29,891 nt of DNA from Aalborgiella sp031390045 (GTDB taxonomy: Bacteria > Pseudomonadota > Gammaproteobacteria > Burkholderiales > Burkholderiaceae_C): positions 1-29,891 of the forward strand of contig JANMTB010000081.1 in NCBI GenBank assembly GCA_031390045.1, written 5' to 3'. The notes beneath the pieces were generated by a model. It did no database searches. It had not been told where the DNA came from and saw only the letters and a list, made by a program, of their open reading frames with translations. This document shows positions 14,004 to 20,785 of the stretch, piece by piece. A program made the translations under genes and the position numbers. Numbering within the stretch: position 1 is the stretch's first letter; each line of letters opens with the position of its first letter.

Positions 14004-15353
14004 TTAGCGTTTGTGTTGCAGCAGCCACTCTTCAAGGTAATGAATATTGGTACCGCCGGCGACGAATTTGGCATCCACCATCAAATCACGGTGCAGTGGA
14101 ATATTGGTGTTAATGCCTTCAACCAAGGTTTCAGCCAAAGCCGTGCGCATACGTGCAATCGCTTGCTCGCGTGTGTCGCCATGGGTGATAATTTTGCCAA
14201 TCATCGAGTCGTAATTGGGCGGCACAAAATAATTGGTGTAAATATGCGAATCCACCCGCACACCAGGGCCACCTGGCGCATGCCACATGCTGATGCGACC
14301 GGGAGACGGGATGAATTTGTACGGATCTTCCGCGTTGATACGGCATTCAATCGAATGACCACGCATCTCAATTTGTTTTTGCGTGAACGGTAATTTCTCA
14401 CCCGCAGCGACCATGATTTGCGTCTTCACAATGTCAATCCCGGTGACCATTTCGGTGATGGTGTGCTCCACTTGCACCCGTGTGTTCATTTCGATGAAAT
14501 AAAACTCGCCGTTTTCGAATAAAAACTCAAACGTACCCGCGCCGCGATAGCCGATTTTTTTGCATGCAGCGACGCAGCGTTCACCAATGCGGTCAATCAA
14601 CTTGCGTGGAATACCGGGTGCTGGCGCTTCTTCGATGATTTTTTGGTGACGCCGTTGCATGGAACAATCACGGTCGCCCAAGTACACGGCGTTTTTGTGT
14701 TTATCCGTCAAAATCTGGATTTCAACGTGGCGAGGGTTTTGCAGGAATTTTTCCATGTAAACAGCCGGGTTGCCAAACGCTGCACCTGCTTCGGCTTTGG
14801 TCATTTGCACGGCGTTAATCAGAGCGGCTTCGGTGTGTACCACACGCATGCCCCGACCGCCACCGCCACCAGCGGCTTTGATGATGACGGGGTAGCCGAC
14901 AGATTTGGCAATTCGTCGCACCATAACTGGGTCATCCGGCAGCTCGCCTTCAGACCCCGGCACGCAAGGCACGCCAGCTTTTATCATCGCTTGCTTGGCA
15001 GAGACTTTGTCGCCCATGATGCGGATAGATTCTGCGGTTGGCCCTATGAATTGGAAGCCACTTTTTTCCACGCGCTCAGCAAAGTTGGCGTTTTCGCTCA
15101 AAAACCCATAGCCTGGGTGAATGGCTTCAGAATCCGTCACTTCAGCGGCGGAAATAATAGCTGGCATATTGAGATAACTCAGGGCCGAAGCGGCAGGTCC
15201 AATGCAAACGGCTTCATCGGCTAATTTGATGTATTTAGCATCTTTATCAGCTTCCGAATAAACCATCACCGCTTTGACGCCCAGTTCGCGGCAGGCGCGC
15301 TGAATACGTAAAGCAATCTCCCCTCGGTTGGCGATCAGGATTTTTTTGAACAT
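14004..15353 (-). CDS. accC: acetyl-CoA carboxylase, biotin carboxylase subunit
   Basis: 449 residues, the same length as E. coli AccC. It carboxylates the biotin on AccB with ATP and bicarbonate, the first half of malonyl-CoA synthesis. Motifs: FKKILIANRGEIALRI start, IHPGYGFLSENANFA, the glycine-rich ATP lid AAGGGGGRGMR, ERCVAACKKIGYRGAGTFEFL region, and FIEMNTRVQVEH. After VEH the sequence is TITEM, where E. coli has PVTEM. The ATG at 15353 is preferred to the TTG at 15362; it starts one base after the accB stop (TAA-C-ATG), so translation is coupled. Confidence 0.98.
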   Translation of the reverse strand: MFKKILIANRGEIALRIQRACRELGVKAVMVYSEADKDAKYIKLADEAVCIGPAASALSYLNMPAIISAAEVTDSEAIHPGYGFLSENANFAERVEKSGFQFIGPTAESIRIMGDKVSAKQAMIKAGVPCVPGSEGELPDDPVMVRRIAKSVGYPVIIKAAGGGGGRGMRVVHTEAALINAVQMTKAEAGAAFGNPAVYMEKFLQNPRHVEIQILTDKHKNAVYLGDRDCSMQRRHQKIIEEAPAPGIPRKLIDRIGERCVAACKKIGYRGAGTFEFLFENGEFYFIEMNTRVQVEHTITEMVTGIDIVKTQIMVAAGEKLPFTQKQIEMRGHSIECRINAEDPYKFIPSPGRISMWHAPGGPGVRVDSHIYTNYFVPPNYDSMIGKIITHGDTREQAIARMRTALAETLVEGINTNIPLHRDLMVDAKFVAGGTNIHYLEEWLLQHKR

Positions 15354-15354
15354 G

Positions 15355-15825
15355 TTAGACAATCACCACCATGGGTTGTCCATACTCAATGGCTTGGCCG
15401 TTTTCACAGAGTATTTGCGATACTGTGCCTGAGATATCGGCTTCAATTTCGTTCAAAATTTTCATGGCTTCGATGATGCAAACTGTGTCACCCACCTTGA
15501 CCACATCGCCAATTTCTACGAATGACTTGGCGCCGGGGCTTGCTGCACGGTAAAACGTTCCAACCATGGGGGATTTAACGCTGTGCGATGCAGGGGGCAA
15601 ATCAGCTACTGGTATTGGCATGGCTTCAATAGCAACACCTGTGGGTGCAGCATTGTACGTGGCGGCTGCTGGCATGGCTTGTTGATGTGTGACATTTTGC
15701 ACATACGGAGAGCCACCTCCGCCCTTTACAATGCGTACCGTCCCTTCCGCTTCCGTGATTTCAAGCTCGGTAACATTGGAGTCAGACACCAAGTCGATCA
15801 AAGTTTTTAGTTTGCGTAAGTCCAT
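15355..15825 (-). CDS. accB: acetyl-CoA carboxylase biotin carboxyl carrier protein
   Basis: 156 residues, the same length as E. coli AccB. The N-terminal dimerisation region MDLRKLKTLIDLVSDSNVTE is followed by an Ala/Pro-rich linker (about residues 50-75) and the biotinyl domain with the biotinylated Lys in CIIEAMKILNEIEADISG and the VKSPMVGTFYRA strand. I use the ATG at 15825, which has AAGGAA upstream; a GTG at 15846 would add seven residues without support. The 116-base AT-rich gap before it, after tlpA, is the likely place for the acc promoter. Confidence 0.97.
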   Translation of the reverse strand: MDLRKLKTLIDLVSDSNVTELEITEAEGTVRIVKGGGGSPYVQNVTHQQAMPAAATYNAAPTGVAIEAMPIPVADLPPASHSVKSPMVGTFYRAASPGAKSFVEIGDVVKVGDTVCIIEAMKILNEIEADISGTVSQILCENGQAIEYGQPMVVIV

Positions 15826-15941
15826 GCTGATGTTCCTTGTTATCACTTTAAAACCGCAATTTAACCTAAATAATAGTTAAAAGGCATTATTTGGGATTAT
15901 TTGCAGTTAATTTTCAATAATTAACGCTATTTGCTTAAATT

Positions 15942-16517
15942 TTAGCGCGTTGCTTCTAGCCAAACTTTCAAATCGTCTTCGTTCAATTTTCCTATTTTAC
16001 GCTGTAACACTTGTCCATCAGCTGCCATCATGATCGAAAATGGCAGGCCACCTGATAAGTTGCCCCAAGATTTGCTCAGAGCTATGCCAGATAAATCTAT
16101 GACACCTATAGGAAAAGAGAGAGGTAATTTCTTCAAAAATATCTTCACAGCCTCAGGCTTGTCGGCTGCTAAACCCACTATTTGCATGCTTTTGCTCTTG
16201 TTTTGTAGATAAAAGCGCTCTAATAGCGGCAACTCCTCAACACATGGCGGACACCACGTTGCCCAGAAATTGATCAAAAGTGGTTTTCCGCGCAGCGTTT
16301 GCATAGCCAATTTACCACCTTCGGGTGTGTCAAACTGCATTTTCCAGATGTCTTCTATGCCACCTGAGACGGGTTCAACTTGCTTTGCGGGGCCTTTGTT
16401 AGCTTGCCACACAGCGCCACTCGCACCAACTAAAGCGGCGGCAAGACCCACACCAGCAGTCAACAAGTGCCTGCGTTTGGGTGTTGGCTGGGGTGAGTTG
16501 GAGTTTGGGTCGGTCAT
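15942..16517 (-). CDS. TlpA-family thiol-disulfide oxidoreductase, membrane-anchored
   Basis: 191 residues. An N-terminal leader with a twin-arginine-like KRRHLLTAGVGLAAALVGASG (residues 14-34) is followed by a TlpA/ResA-like thioredoxin fold with the active site W88-C89-P-P-C92 and the later cis-Pro region GGLPFSIMM. It is expected to be a periplasmic reductase, for instance for apocytochrome c or other periplasmic thiols. The ATG at 16517 begins MTDPNSNSPQPTPKRR; upstream in-frame codons give an implausible N-terminus that runs into the upstream gene. The start is preceded by a direct repeat and a nine-codon mini-reading frame (16543-16514) that overlaps it by ATGA. Confidence 0.92.
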   Translation of the reverse strand: MTDPNSNSPQPTPKRRHLLTAGVGLAAALVGASGAVWQANKGPAKQVEPVSGGIEDIWKMQFDTPEGGKLAMQTLRGKPLLINFWATWCPPCVEELPLLERFYLQNKSKSMQIVGLAADKPEAVKIFLKKLPLSFPIGVIDLSGIALSKSWGNLSGGLPFSIMMAADGQVLQRKIGKLNEDDLKVWLEATR

Positions 16518-16549
16518 AAAGATGTCATAAATAAAGATGTCATAAAGAG
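16514..16549 (-). repeat. short direct repeat with mini reading frame at the tlpA-like start
   Basis: On the minus strand the block TTTATGACATCTTTAT occurs twice in succession with overlap, so that ATGAC occurs at 16543, 16528 and 16517. The first two ATGs are in frame with one another and read MTSLFMTSL, with a TGA that overlaps the ATG of the TlpA-like gene. It looks like a recent slippage duplication of the translation start. Confidence 0.7.
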
Positions 16550-16551
16550 TC

Positions 16552-17145
16552 TCAACCAAGTAGTTTAGCCACAGCTGCCATATCCCCACGCGGTACACGA
16601 CCTTGGCTGTCGGGTTTGAGCGCGCCGCGCAAGTCGTCATAGTCATAAACCATCAAATGCACGCCGATCTCTGTGTTTAAGGCTGTGCACGGTGCATGAA
16701 TACTGAGGGCTTCTACTGTAGAGCCATCAATCCCTTTGATGGATCGGGCAATGTAATCTGCGTGATGATCAATCAAGGCAATTTCGGCTGATTTTGAATC
16801 ATCGCAAAACAGCGCAATATAGATGTCGGACAGTTTAGTTGCGGTGCCATGCCAGACCGAACCACCCAAATACGGCCTGAAATCGAACATGCGCTGCATC
16901 CAAACCATGGCTAGCTGGCGCAATGCTTCAAGTTCTGCTGGCTGTGTGTCCGTGCAAAACAAGGCGATGTAATCCCGAACTTCGGCTTCTACCTCGTCAT
17001 GGTTGGGTAATGAAGTGCGTGACGGCAACCCAAGCAGTTGCACCGCACGACGCTTGGCTGCCCCAAAGTCCAGGCCATCTTCAACGACCAGACGTGCAGC
17101 GGAAGATGCGATATTGGCGGCGATAATAGCGTCATGCATATTCAT
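16552..17145 (-). CDS. conserved protein of unknown function divergent from mpl
   Basis: 197 residues from the ATG at 17145, or 195 from the ATG at 17139. I do not recognise a characterised family. The N-terminal half is helical (HDAIIAANIASSAARLVVEDGLDFGAAKRRAVQLLGLP); the middle YLGGSVWHGTATKLSDIYIALFCDD faintly resembles the GSxxxGTxxxxSDID motif of minimal nucleotidyltransferases but lacks the second Asp (SDIY), followed by SAEIALIDHHADY; the end is GVHLMVYDYDDLRGALKPDSQGRVPRGD. It is soluble, without a signal peptide. It lies 34 bases before the TlpA-like gene on the same strand, and its first codons overlap the start of mpl on the other strand. Confidence 0.8.
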   Translation of the reverse strand: MNMHDAIIAANIASSAARLVVEDGLDFGAAKRRAVQLLGLPSRTSLPNHDEVEAEVRDYIALFCTDTQPAELEALRQLAMVWMQRMFDFRPYLGGSVWHGTATKLSDIYIALFCDDSKSAEIALIDHHADYIARSIKGIDGSTVEALSIHAPCTALNTEIGVHLMVYDYDDLRGALKPDSQGRVPRGDMAAVAKLLG

Positions 17146-18546
17146 ATTTTAGGCATTTGTGGCACCTTCATGGGTGGCGTGGCAGCACTGGCGCGCGAAG
17201 CAGGACACAAAGTCACCGGTTGCGACGCAGGCGTTTACCCGCCAATGAGTGACCAATTGCGTGCTTTGGGCATTGATTTGATAGAAGGATTTGGCGCAGA
17301 ACAACTTGCTTTGAAGCCCGATGTCTTCGTCGTTGGCAACGTCGTTAGCCGCTTGCACAAAGAGGATGGAGTACCAAAATTTCCACTGATGGAAGCGATT
17401 TTGAACGCAGGCTTACCCTATATCAGCGGCCCACAGTGGTTGGCAGAAAACGTCTTACAAGGTCGCCACGTGTTGGCGGTCGCGGGCACGCACGGTAAGA
17501 CGACGACGACCTCCATGTTGGCGTGGATATTAGAGTGCGCAGGTTTGAAGCCGGGTTTTTTGGTAGGCGGCGTACCCTTGAACTTTGGCGTTTCAGCACG
17601 ATTAGGTGAAAAGTATTTTGTTATTGAAGCGGACGAGTACGACACCGCGTTTTTCGACAAACGCAGCAAATTCGTCCATTACCACCCAAAAACCGCGATT
17701 TTGAACAATTTAGAGTTTGACCACGCTGATATTTTTGATAGTTTGGCGGATATTGAGCGCCAGTTTCATCACTTGGTGCGTACCGTTCCTGCTGTGGGAC
17801 GTGTTGTTTACAACGGCACTGAGGCCAGCTTGCAGCGGGTACTAGAGATGGGCTGCTGGAGCGAAAAAGTCAGCTTCGGCGGTAATGAGGCTACCAATTG
17901 GCAAGCTCAGGGCTCTGCTGCTGATTTTGATTTGCTATTAAATAAAGAGCAACAAGGATATATATCATATAGGCTACAAGGCATTCATAATCAAAATAAC
18001 GCACTTGCCGCAGTTGCGGCGGCGCAACACGTAGGTGTGTCGCCCAGCGTGGCAGCCAAAGCCATGGCAAGTTTTGAAAACGTCAAGCGCCGCATGGAAG
18101 TGCTCGGTACAGTCGCCTTTCAAGGTGGCGAAGTAACGTTGTACGATGATTTTGCGCATCATCCCAGTGCCATTGCCACAACATTGGACGGACTTAAGAG
18201 AGGATTTGTAGGTTCACCAACAAAAAAACGTATCTTGGCAGTGCTAGAGCCTCGTAGCAACACCATGAAACTTGGCACCATGAAAGCGCAATTGGCTGAC
18301 AGCCTGAAGGATGCCGACTTGGTGTTTTGCCATAGCAGCGGCCTAGGCTGGGATCCGCGCGAACCCCTGGCTACAATGGGGAAGCGTGCGCAAGTGGCTG
18401 ATTCTATTGATGAATTGGTTCAACAAGTGATGCAATCCGTAGAGCCTGGCGACAATATTGTGTGCATGAGCAACGGTGGTTTTGGTGGGATTCATGGCAA
18501 ATTTCTGGCGGCTTTGCAAGCGAAGTCACAAGTCAATAGCTGCTAA
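17134..18546 (+). CDS. mpl: UDP-N-acetylmuramate:L-alanyl-gamma-D-glutamyl-meso-diaminopimelate ligase
   Basis: 470 residues. Mpl reattaches the recovered murein tripeptide to UDP-MurNAc, the step after AmpD in peptidoglycan recycling. It is a Mur-ligase: HILGICGTFMGGVAALA (Rossmann-like N domain), P-loop VAGTHGKTTTTSML near residue 117, EADEYDTAFFDKRSKF, NLEFDHADIFD, DDFAHHPSAI and EPRSNTMKLG. The ATG at 17134 (MHIHILGICGTFMGG) is the family start; it is inside the divergent gene's first codons. An AT-rich patch at about 17930-18000 contains a degenerate 48-bp element. The gene is followed nine bases later by the deacetylase gene. Confidence 0.97.
   Translation: MHIHILGICGTFMGGVAALAREAGHKVTGCDAGVYPPMSDQLRALGIDLIEGFGAEQLALKPDVFVVGNVVSRLHKEDGVPKFPLMEAILNAGLPYISGPQWLAENVLQGRHVLAVAGTHGKTTTTSMLAWILECAGLKPGFLVGGVPLNFGVSARLGEKYFVIEADEYDTAFFDKRSKFVHYHPKTAILNNLEFDHADIFDSLADIERQFHHLVRTVPAVGRVVYNGTEASLQRVLEMGCWSEKVSFGGNEATNWQAQGSAADFDLLLNKEQQGYISYRLQGIHNQNNALAAVAAAQHVGVSPSVAAKAMASFENVKRRMEVLGTVAFQGGEVTLYDDFAHHPSAIATTLDGLKRGFVGSPTKKRILAVLEPRSNTMKLGTMKAQLADSLKDADLVFCHSSGLGWDPREPLATMGKRAQVADSIDELVQQVMQSVEPGDNIVCMSNGGFGGIHGKFLAALQAKSQVNSC
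17934..17981 (+). repeat. possible degenerate 48-bp element inside mpl
   Basis: GCTAT (17934-17938), 7 bases, AGAGC (17946-17950; one mismatch to ATAGC), 9 bases, and at the core position only the final GGCTA (17972-17976) is conserved, at the exact spacing of the other copies. The middle of the core has diverged. It is sense-oriented but in a different codon register from the three clear genic copies. Confidence 0.35.
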
Positions 18547-18555
18547 TTTAGAACG

Positions 18556-19398
18556 ATGAAACACCTGATTCTTAACGCTGATGATTTCGCTTTCAATGCC
18601 GCTGTGTCGCGTGGCATCGTCACTTTGGCTCAAAAAGGGCGGCTGACGGCGACGAGCGCTATGACTTTATCACCGCGCTGGGCGAAAGATGCGCCGGCTT
18701 TGGCGGAGCTTCGAGATCAGATTGATGTGGGTTTGCATTTAGATTGGACCAGCCCTTTTGCCGTTGCGGCGGGGCATGGTAAAAGTTTACCCAAGACTAT
18801 GCTACGAGCAGTTTTGGGTGGGTTTGATAAAACGTCGGCTCATACAACGATTGAGCGCCAACTCGATGCATTTGAGCAAATCTGGAAAGCGCCGCCTAGT
18901 CATATTGACGGACATCAACATGTGCATCAGTTCAAAGGGATTCGCGATGCCTTGGTGGACATCATGGCAAAGCGCTATTACGCCGTGTCAAATGCTGAAA
19001 AACCTTACTTGCGTATCTCAAAAGGCAGTTCTGGTTGGTTGAACGTGAAGGCCAATGTGATAGCTGCTTTAAATTCAAATGCTATAAAAAATATAGCTAT
19101 AAAAGCAAACATTACGCCGGCTAGAGGCTTATTTGGAATTTATAATTTTGAAGGTTCTGAAGCTGATTTTGGCAAACTGATGTCGCAATGGTTAAGCGCT
19201 GCGCGAGAGCACACCATCATCATGTGCCATCCTGCGCAAGGTGGTTTAGAGATCCTAGATCCAAACGATGGCATTGCGCAGGCGCGGCAGCGGGAGTTCA
19301 ATTACTTGGCGAGCGATGCGTTTTTACAAGCTCTGGACACAGCGAAAGTTAGCTTAAAACCACTACTTTCGGTGAAAAGCCCAAAAGCGACTGAGTAA
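18556..19398 (+). CDS. ChbG/HpnK (YdjC)-family carbohydrate deacetylase
   Basis: 280 residues. This TIM-barrel metal-dependent family removes N-acetyl groups from amino sugars (ChbG) or glycolipids such as N-acetylglucosaminyl hopanoid (HpnK). Motifs: LNADDFAFNAAVSRGI (metal Asp at the start), VGLHLDWTSPF, and HIDGHQHVHQFKGIRDAL with the metal histidines; HTIIMCHPAQG near the C-terminus is the second His motif. No signal peptide is seen. No hopanoid genes are nearby; instead GtrA and a GtrB-like transferase lie beyond its 3' end on the other strand, overlapping by 36 bases. Residues 176-191 (AIKNIAIKANITPARG) are encoded by a copy of the 48-bp element. Confidence 0.88.
   Translation: MKHLILNADDFAFNAAVSRGIVTLAQKGRLTATSAMTLSPRWAKDAPALAELRDQIDVGLHLDWTSPFAVAAGHGKSLPKTMLRAVLGGFDKTSAHTTIERQLDAFEQIWKAPPSHIDGHQHVHQFKGIRDALVDIMAKRYYAVSNAEKPYLRISKGSSGWLNVKANVIAALNSNAIKNIAIKANITPARGLFGIYNFEGSEADFGKLMSQWLSAAREHTIIMCHPAQGGLEILDPNDGIAQARQREFNYLASDAFLQALDTAKVSLKPLLSVKSPKATE
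19081..19128 (+). repeat. 48-bp dispersed element, copy inside the ChbG/HpnK-like gene
   Basis: GCTAT (19081-19085), 7 bases, ATAGC (19093-19097), 9 bases, core AAACATTACGCCGGCTA (19107-19123; 14 of 17) and GAGGC. It is in sense orientation and in codon register, encoding 16 residues of the enzyme. Confidence 0.8.
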
Positions 19399-19740
19399 AT
19401 AAGTTTGTCCGCCAGCAACGGCGAAACCTGCGAGTAAGGCCAACCAAGAGGGCCAATTCAGCAGACGAAGACAGAGGCTAAAAACCACTTCGTTGCAAAT
19501 AAAACCCAGCACGGAGACGACGATAAATCGGCGTAAACTTTGTTGCACTGAGCTGGTCGTGTCGCTGAAGCTGAGGTTGCGATGCCCTATAAAGCTGATA
19601 GAAAAAGCCACGCAAAAAGCTAAAAAATTGGCCAATTCGGGTAAAACGGCGGGTAAAAACCACTCAATCAAGAAAAAAACTGCTAAATGCGTCAAGCCAG
19701 CCGCCGCAGCGACGCCGAAAAACCAAAAGCCAGCTGTCAT
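19363..19740 (-). CDS. gtrA: GtrA-family polyprenyl-phosphate-sugar flippase candidate
   Basis: 125 residues with four predicted membrane helices and the GtrA/DPMS3 signatures: an Arg-containing first turn after a short N-terminus, FLAFCVAFSISFIGHRNLSFSD between helices 2 and 3, and a C-terminal LLSRFWAFHRK. The family is thought to flip undecaprenyl-phosphate-linked sugar across the inner membrane. The ATG at 19740 overlaps the upstream transferase stop as TGATG; a TTG at 19743 adds one residue. Its 3' end overlaps the convergent deacetylase gene by 36 bases. Confidence 0.9.
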   Translation of the reverse strand: MTAGFWFFGVAAAAGLTHLAVFFLIEWFLPAVLPELANFLAFCVAFSISFIGHRNLSFSDTTSSVQQSLRRFIVVSVLGFICNEVVFSLCLRLLNWPSWLALLAGFAVAGGQTYLLSRFWAFHRK

Positions 19741-20726
19741 CAAATCACGCGATCGGGGTTGCTTAAACCGTAGCCGATTTTGGAGCGCACCAAATATGTG
19801 GGCCGCTGCTTCACTTCTTCGTAAATGCGACCAATGTATTCGGCCAAGATGCCGATGGACATCAGTTGAATGCCGCTGAGCAGCATCATGCCGACCACGA
19901 TGGTTGCAAAACCAGGTGTAGCAGCGCCGTTCCAGAAATAATCAAAGGCGACATAAGCGCCGTAGCCCATCGCAGCCAAAGCTAAAAACAAGCCAAAATA
20001 GCTAACGATACGCAACGGTGCAACTGAAAACGCGAGTAAACCCGTCACTGCTAGCGATAATGCACCGCGAAAGCCAAAATGGCTTTGGCCATCGGCACGC
20101 GGCAGCGGTTCGTAGTCAATCGCCGTGCAATTGAAGCCAACCCAAGCGTACAAACCCTTCATGAAACGGTTGCGTTCAGGCATGCTGACCAAGGCGTCAA
20201 CCACTTGCCTGTCCATCAATCTGAAATCTCCTGCATTCGCGGGAATGGTCACGCGGCTGCGCCAGTTGATGAGCTTATAAAACAGCTTGGTGAACGTGAC
20301 GTGTAGCCAAGATTGGTCATTTCGACTTTTACGTACTGCGTAAACAACGTCGCTTCCATGCTCCCATTTTTGTAGCATATTAGATAATAAATTTGTCGGG
20401 TGCTGGCCATCTGCGTCCATGATGAAAACCACATCGCCGCGCGATATTTCTAAGCCTGCGGTGATGGCAGGCTCTTTGCCAAAGTTGCGTGACAGGTTGA
20501 CCGCAACCAATTGTGGATGCTTTTCACACAGGTCGCTGAGTACCTGTGCAGTAGCGTCGCGGCTACCATCGTTGACGACGACCAATTCAACAGCAGGTGA
20601 CAATGCGGACAATGCTGTCAACACGTGCGGGACCACTTGGTCTAAATTACCCGCTTCGTTGTAGGCGGGCATGACACATGAGATGGTTGAAACGGTGCGT
20701 TTGCCAGAGGACTTGTGTTCGGTCAT
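19740..20726 (-). CDS. GtrB/DPM1-like family 2 glycosyltransferase
   Basis: 328 residues. GT2 features in order: VMPAYNEAGNLDQVV, VVNDGSRDATAQVL, IMDADGQHPTNLL (metal-binding DAD), GDFRLMDRQVVDAL and RNRFMKGLYAWVGF; two membrane helices occupy about residues 225-248 and 260-290. This architecture is that of bactoprenol glucosyl transferase (GtrB/YfdH) and dolichol-phosphate-mannose synthase: it loads a sugar from a nucleotide donor onto undecaprenyl phosphate on the cytoplasmic face. It is coupled to gtrA by TGATG. The sugar is unknown. Confidence 0.93.
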   Translation of the reverse strand: MTEHKSSGKRTVSTISCVMPAYNEAGNLDQVVPHVLTALSALSPAVELVVVNDGSRDATAQVLSDLCEKHPQLVAVNLSRNFGKEPAITAGLEISRGDVVFIMDADGQHPTNLLSNMLQKWEHGSDVVYAVRKSRNDQSWLHVTFTKLFYKLINWRSRVTIPANAGDFRLMDRQVVDALVSMPERNRFMKGLYAWVGFNCTAIDYEPLPRADGQSHFGFRGALSLAVTGLLAFSVAPLRIVSYFGLFLALAAMGYGAYVAFDYFWNGAATPGFATIVVGMMLLSGIQLMSIGILAEYIGRIYEEVKQRPTYLVRSKIGYGLSNPDRVI

Positions 20727-20785
20727 GCCTGTATTATGTGTGAAGACAAACGATTTTCAGGTCAGTTAGGACGCTTCAATGCATT

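Noticed and set aside
20360..20407. Pattern GCTCC-N7-GTAGC-N9 followed by a 17-mer matching the element core at about 12 of 17, inside the GtrB-like gene
   Set aside because: It is antisense to the gene and encodes a well-conserved GT2 segment (DADGQHPTNLL...MLQKWEHG) with no length change, so chance similarity is more likely than an element copy.
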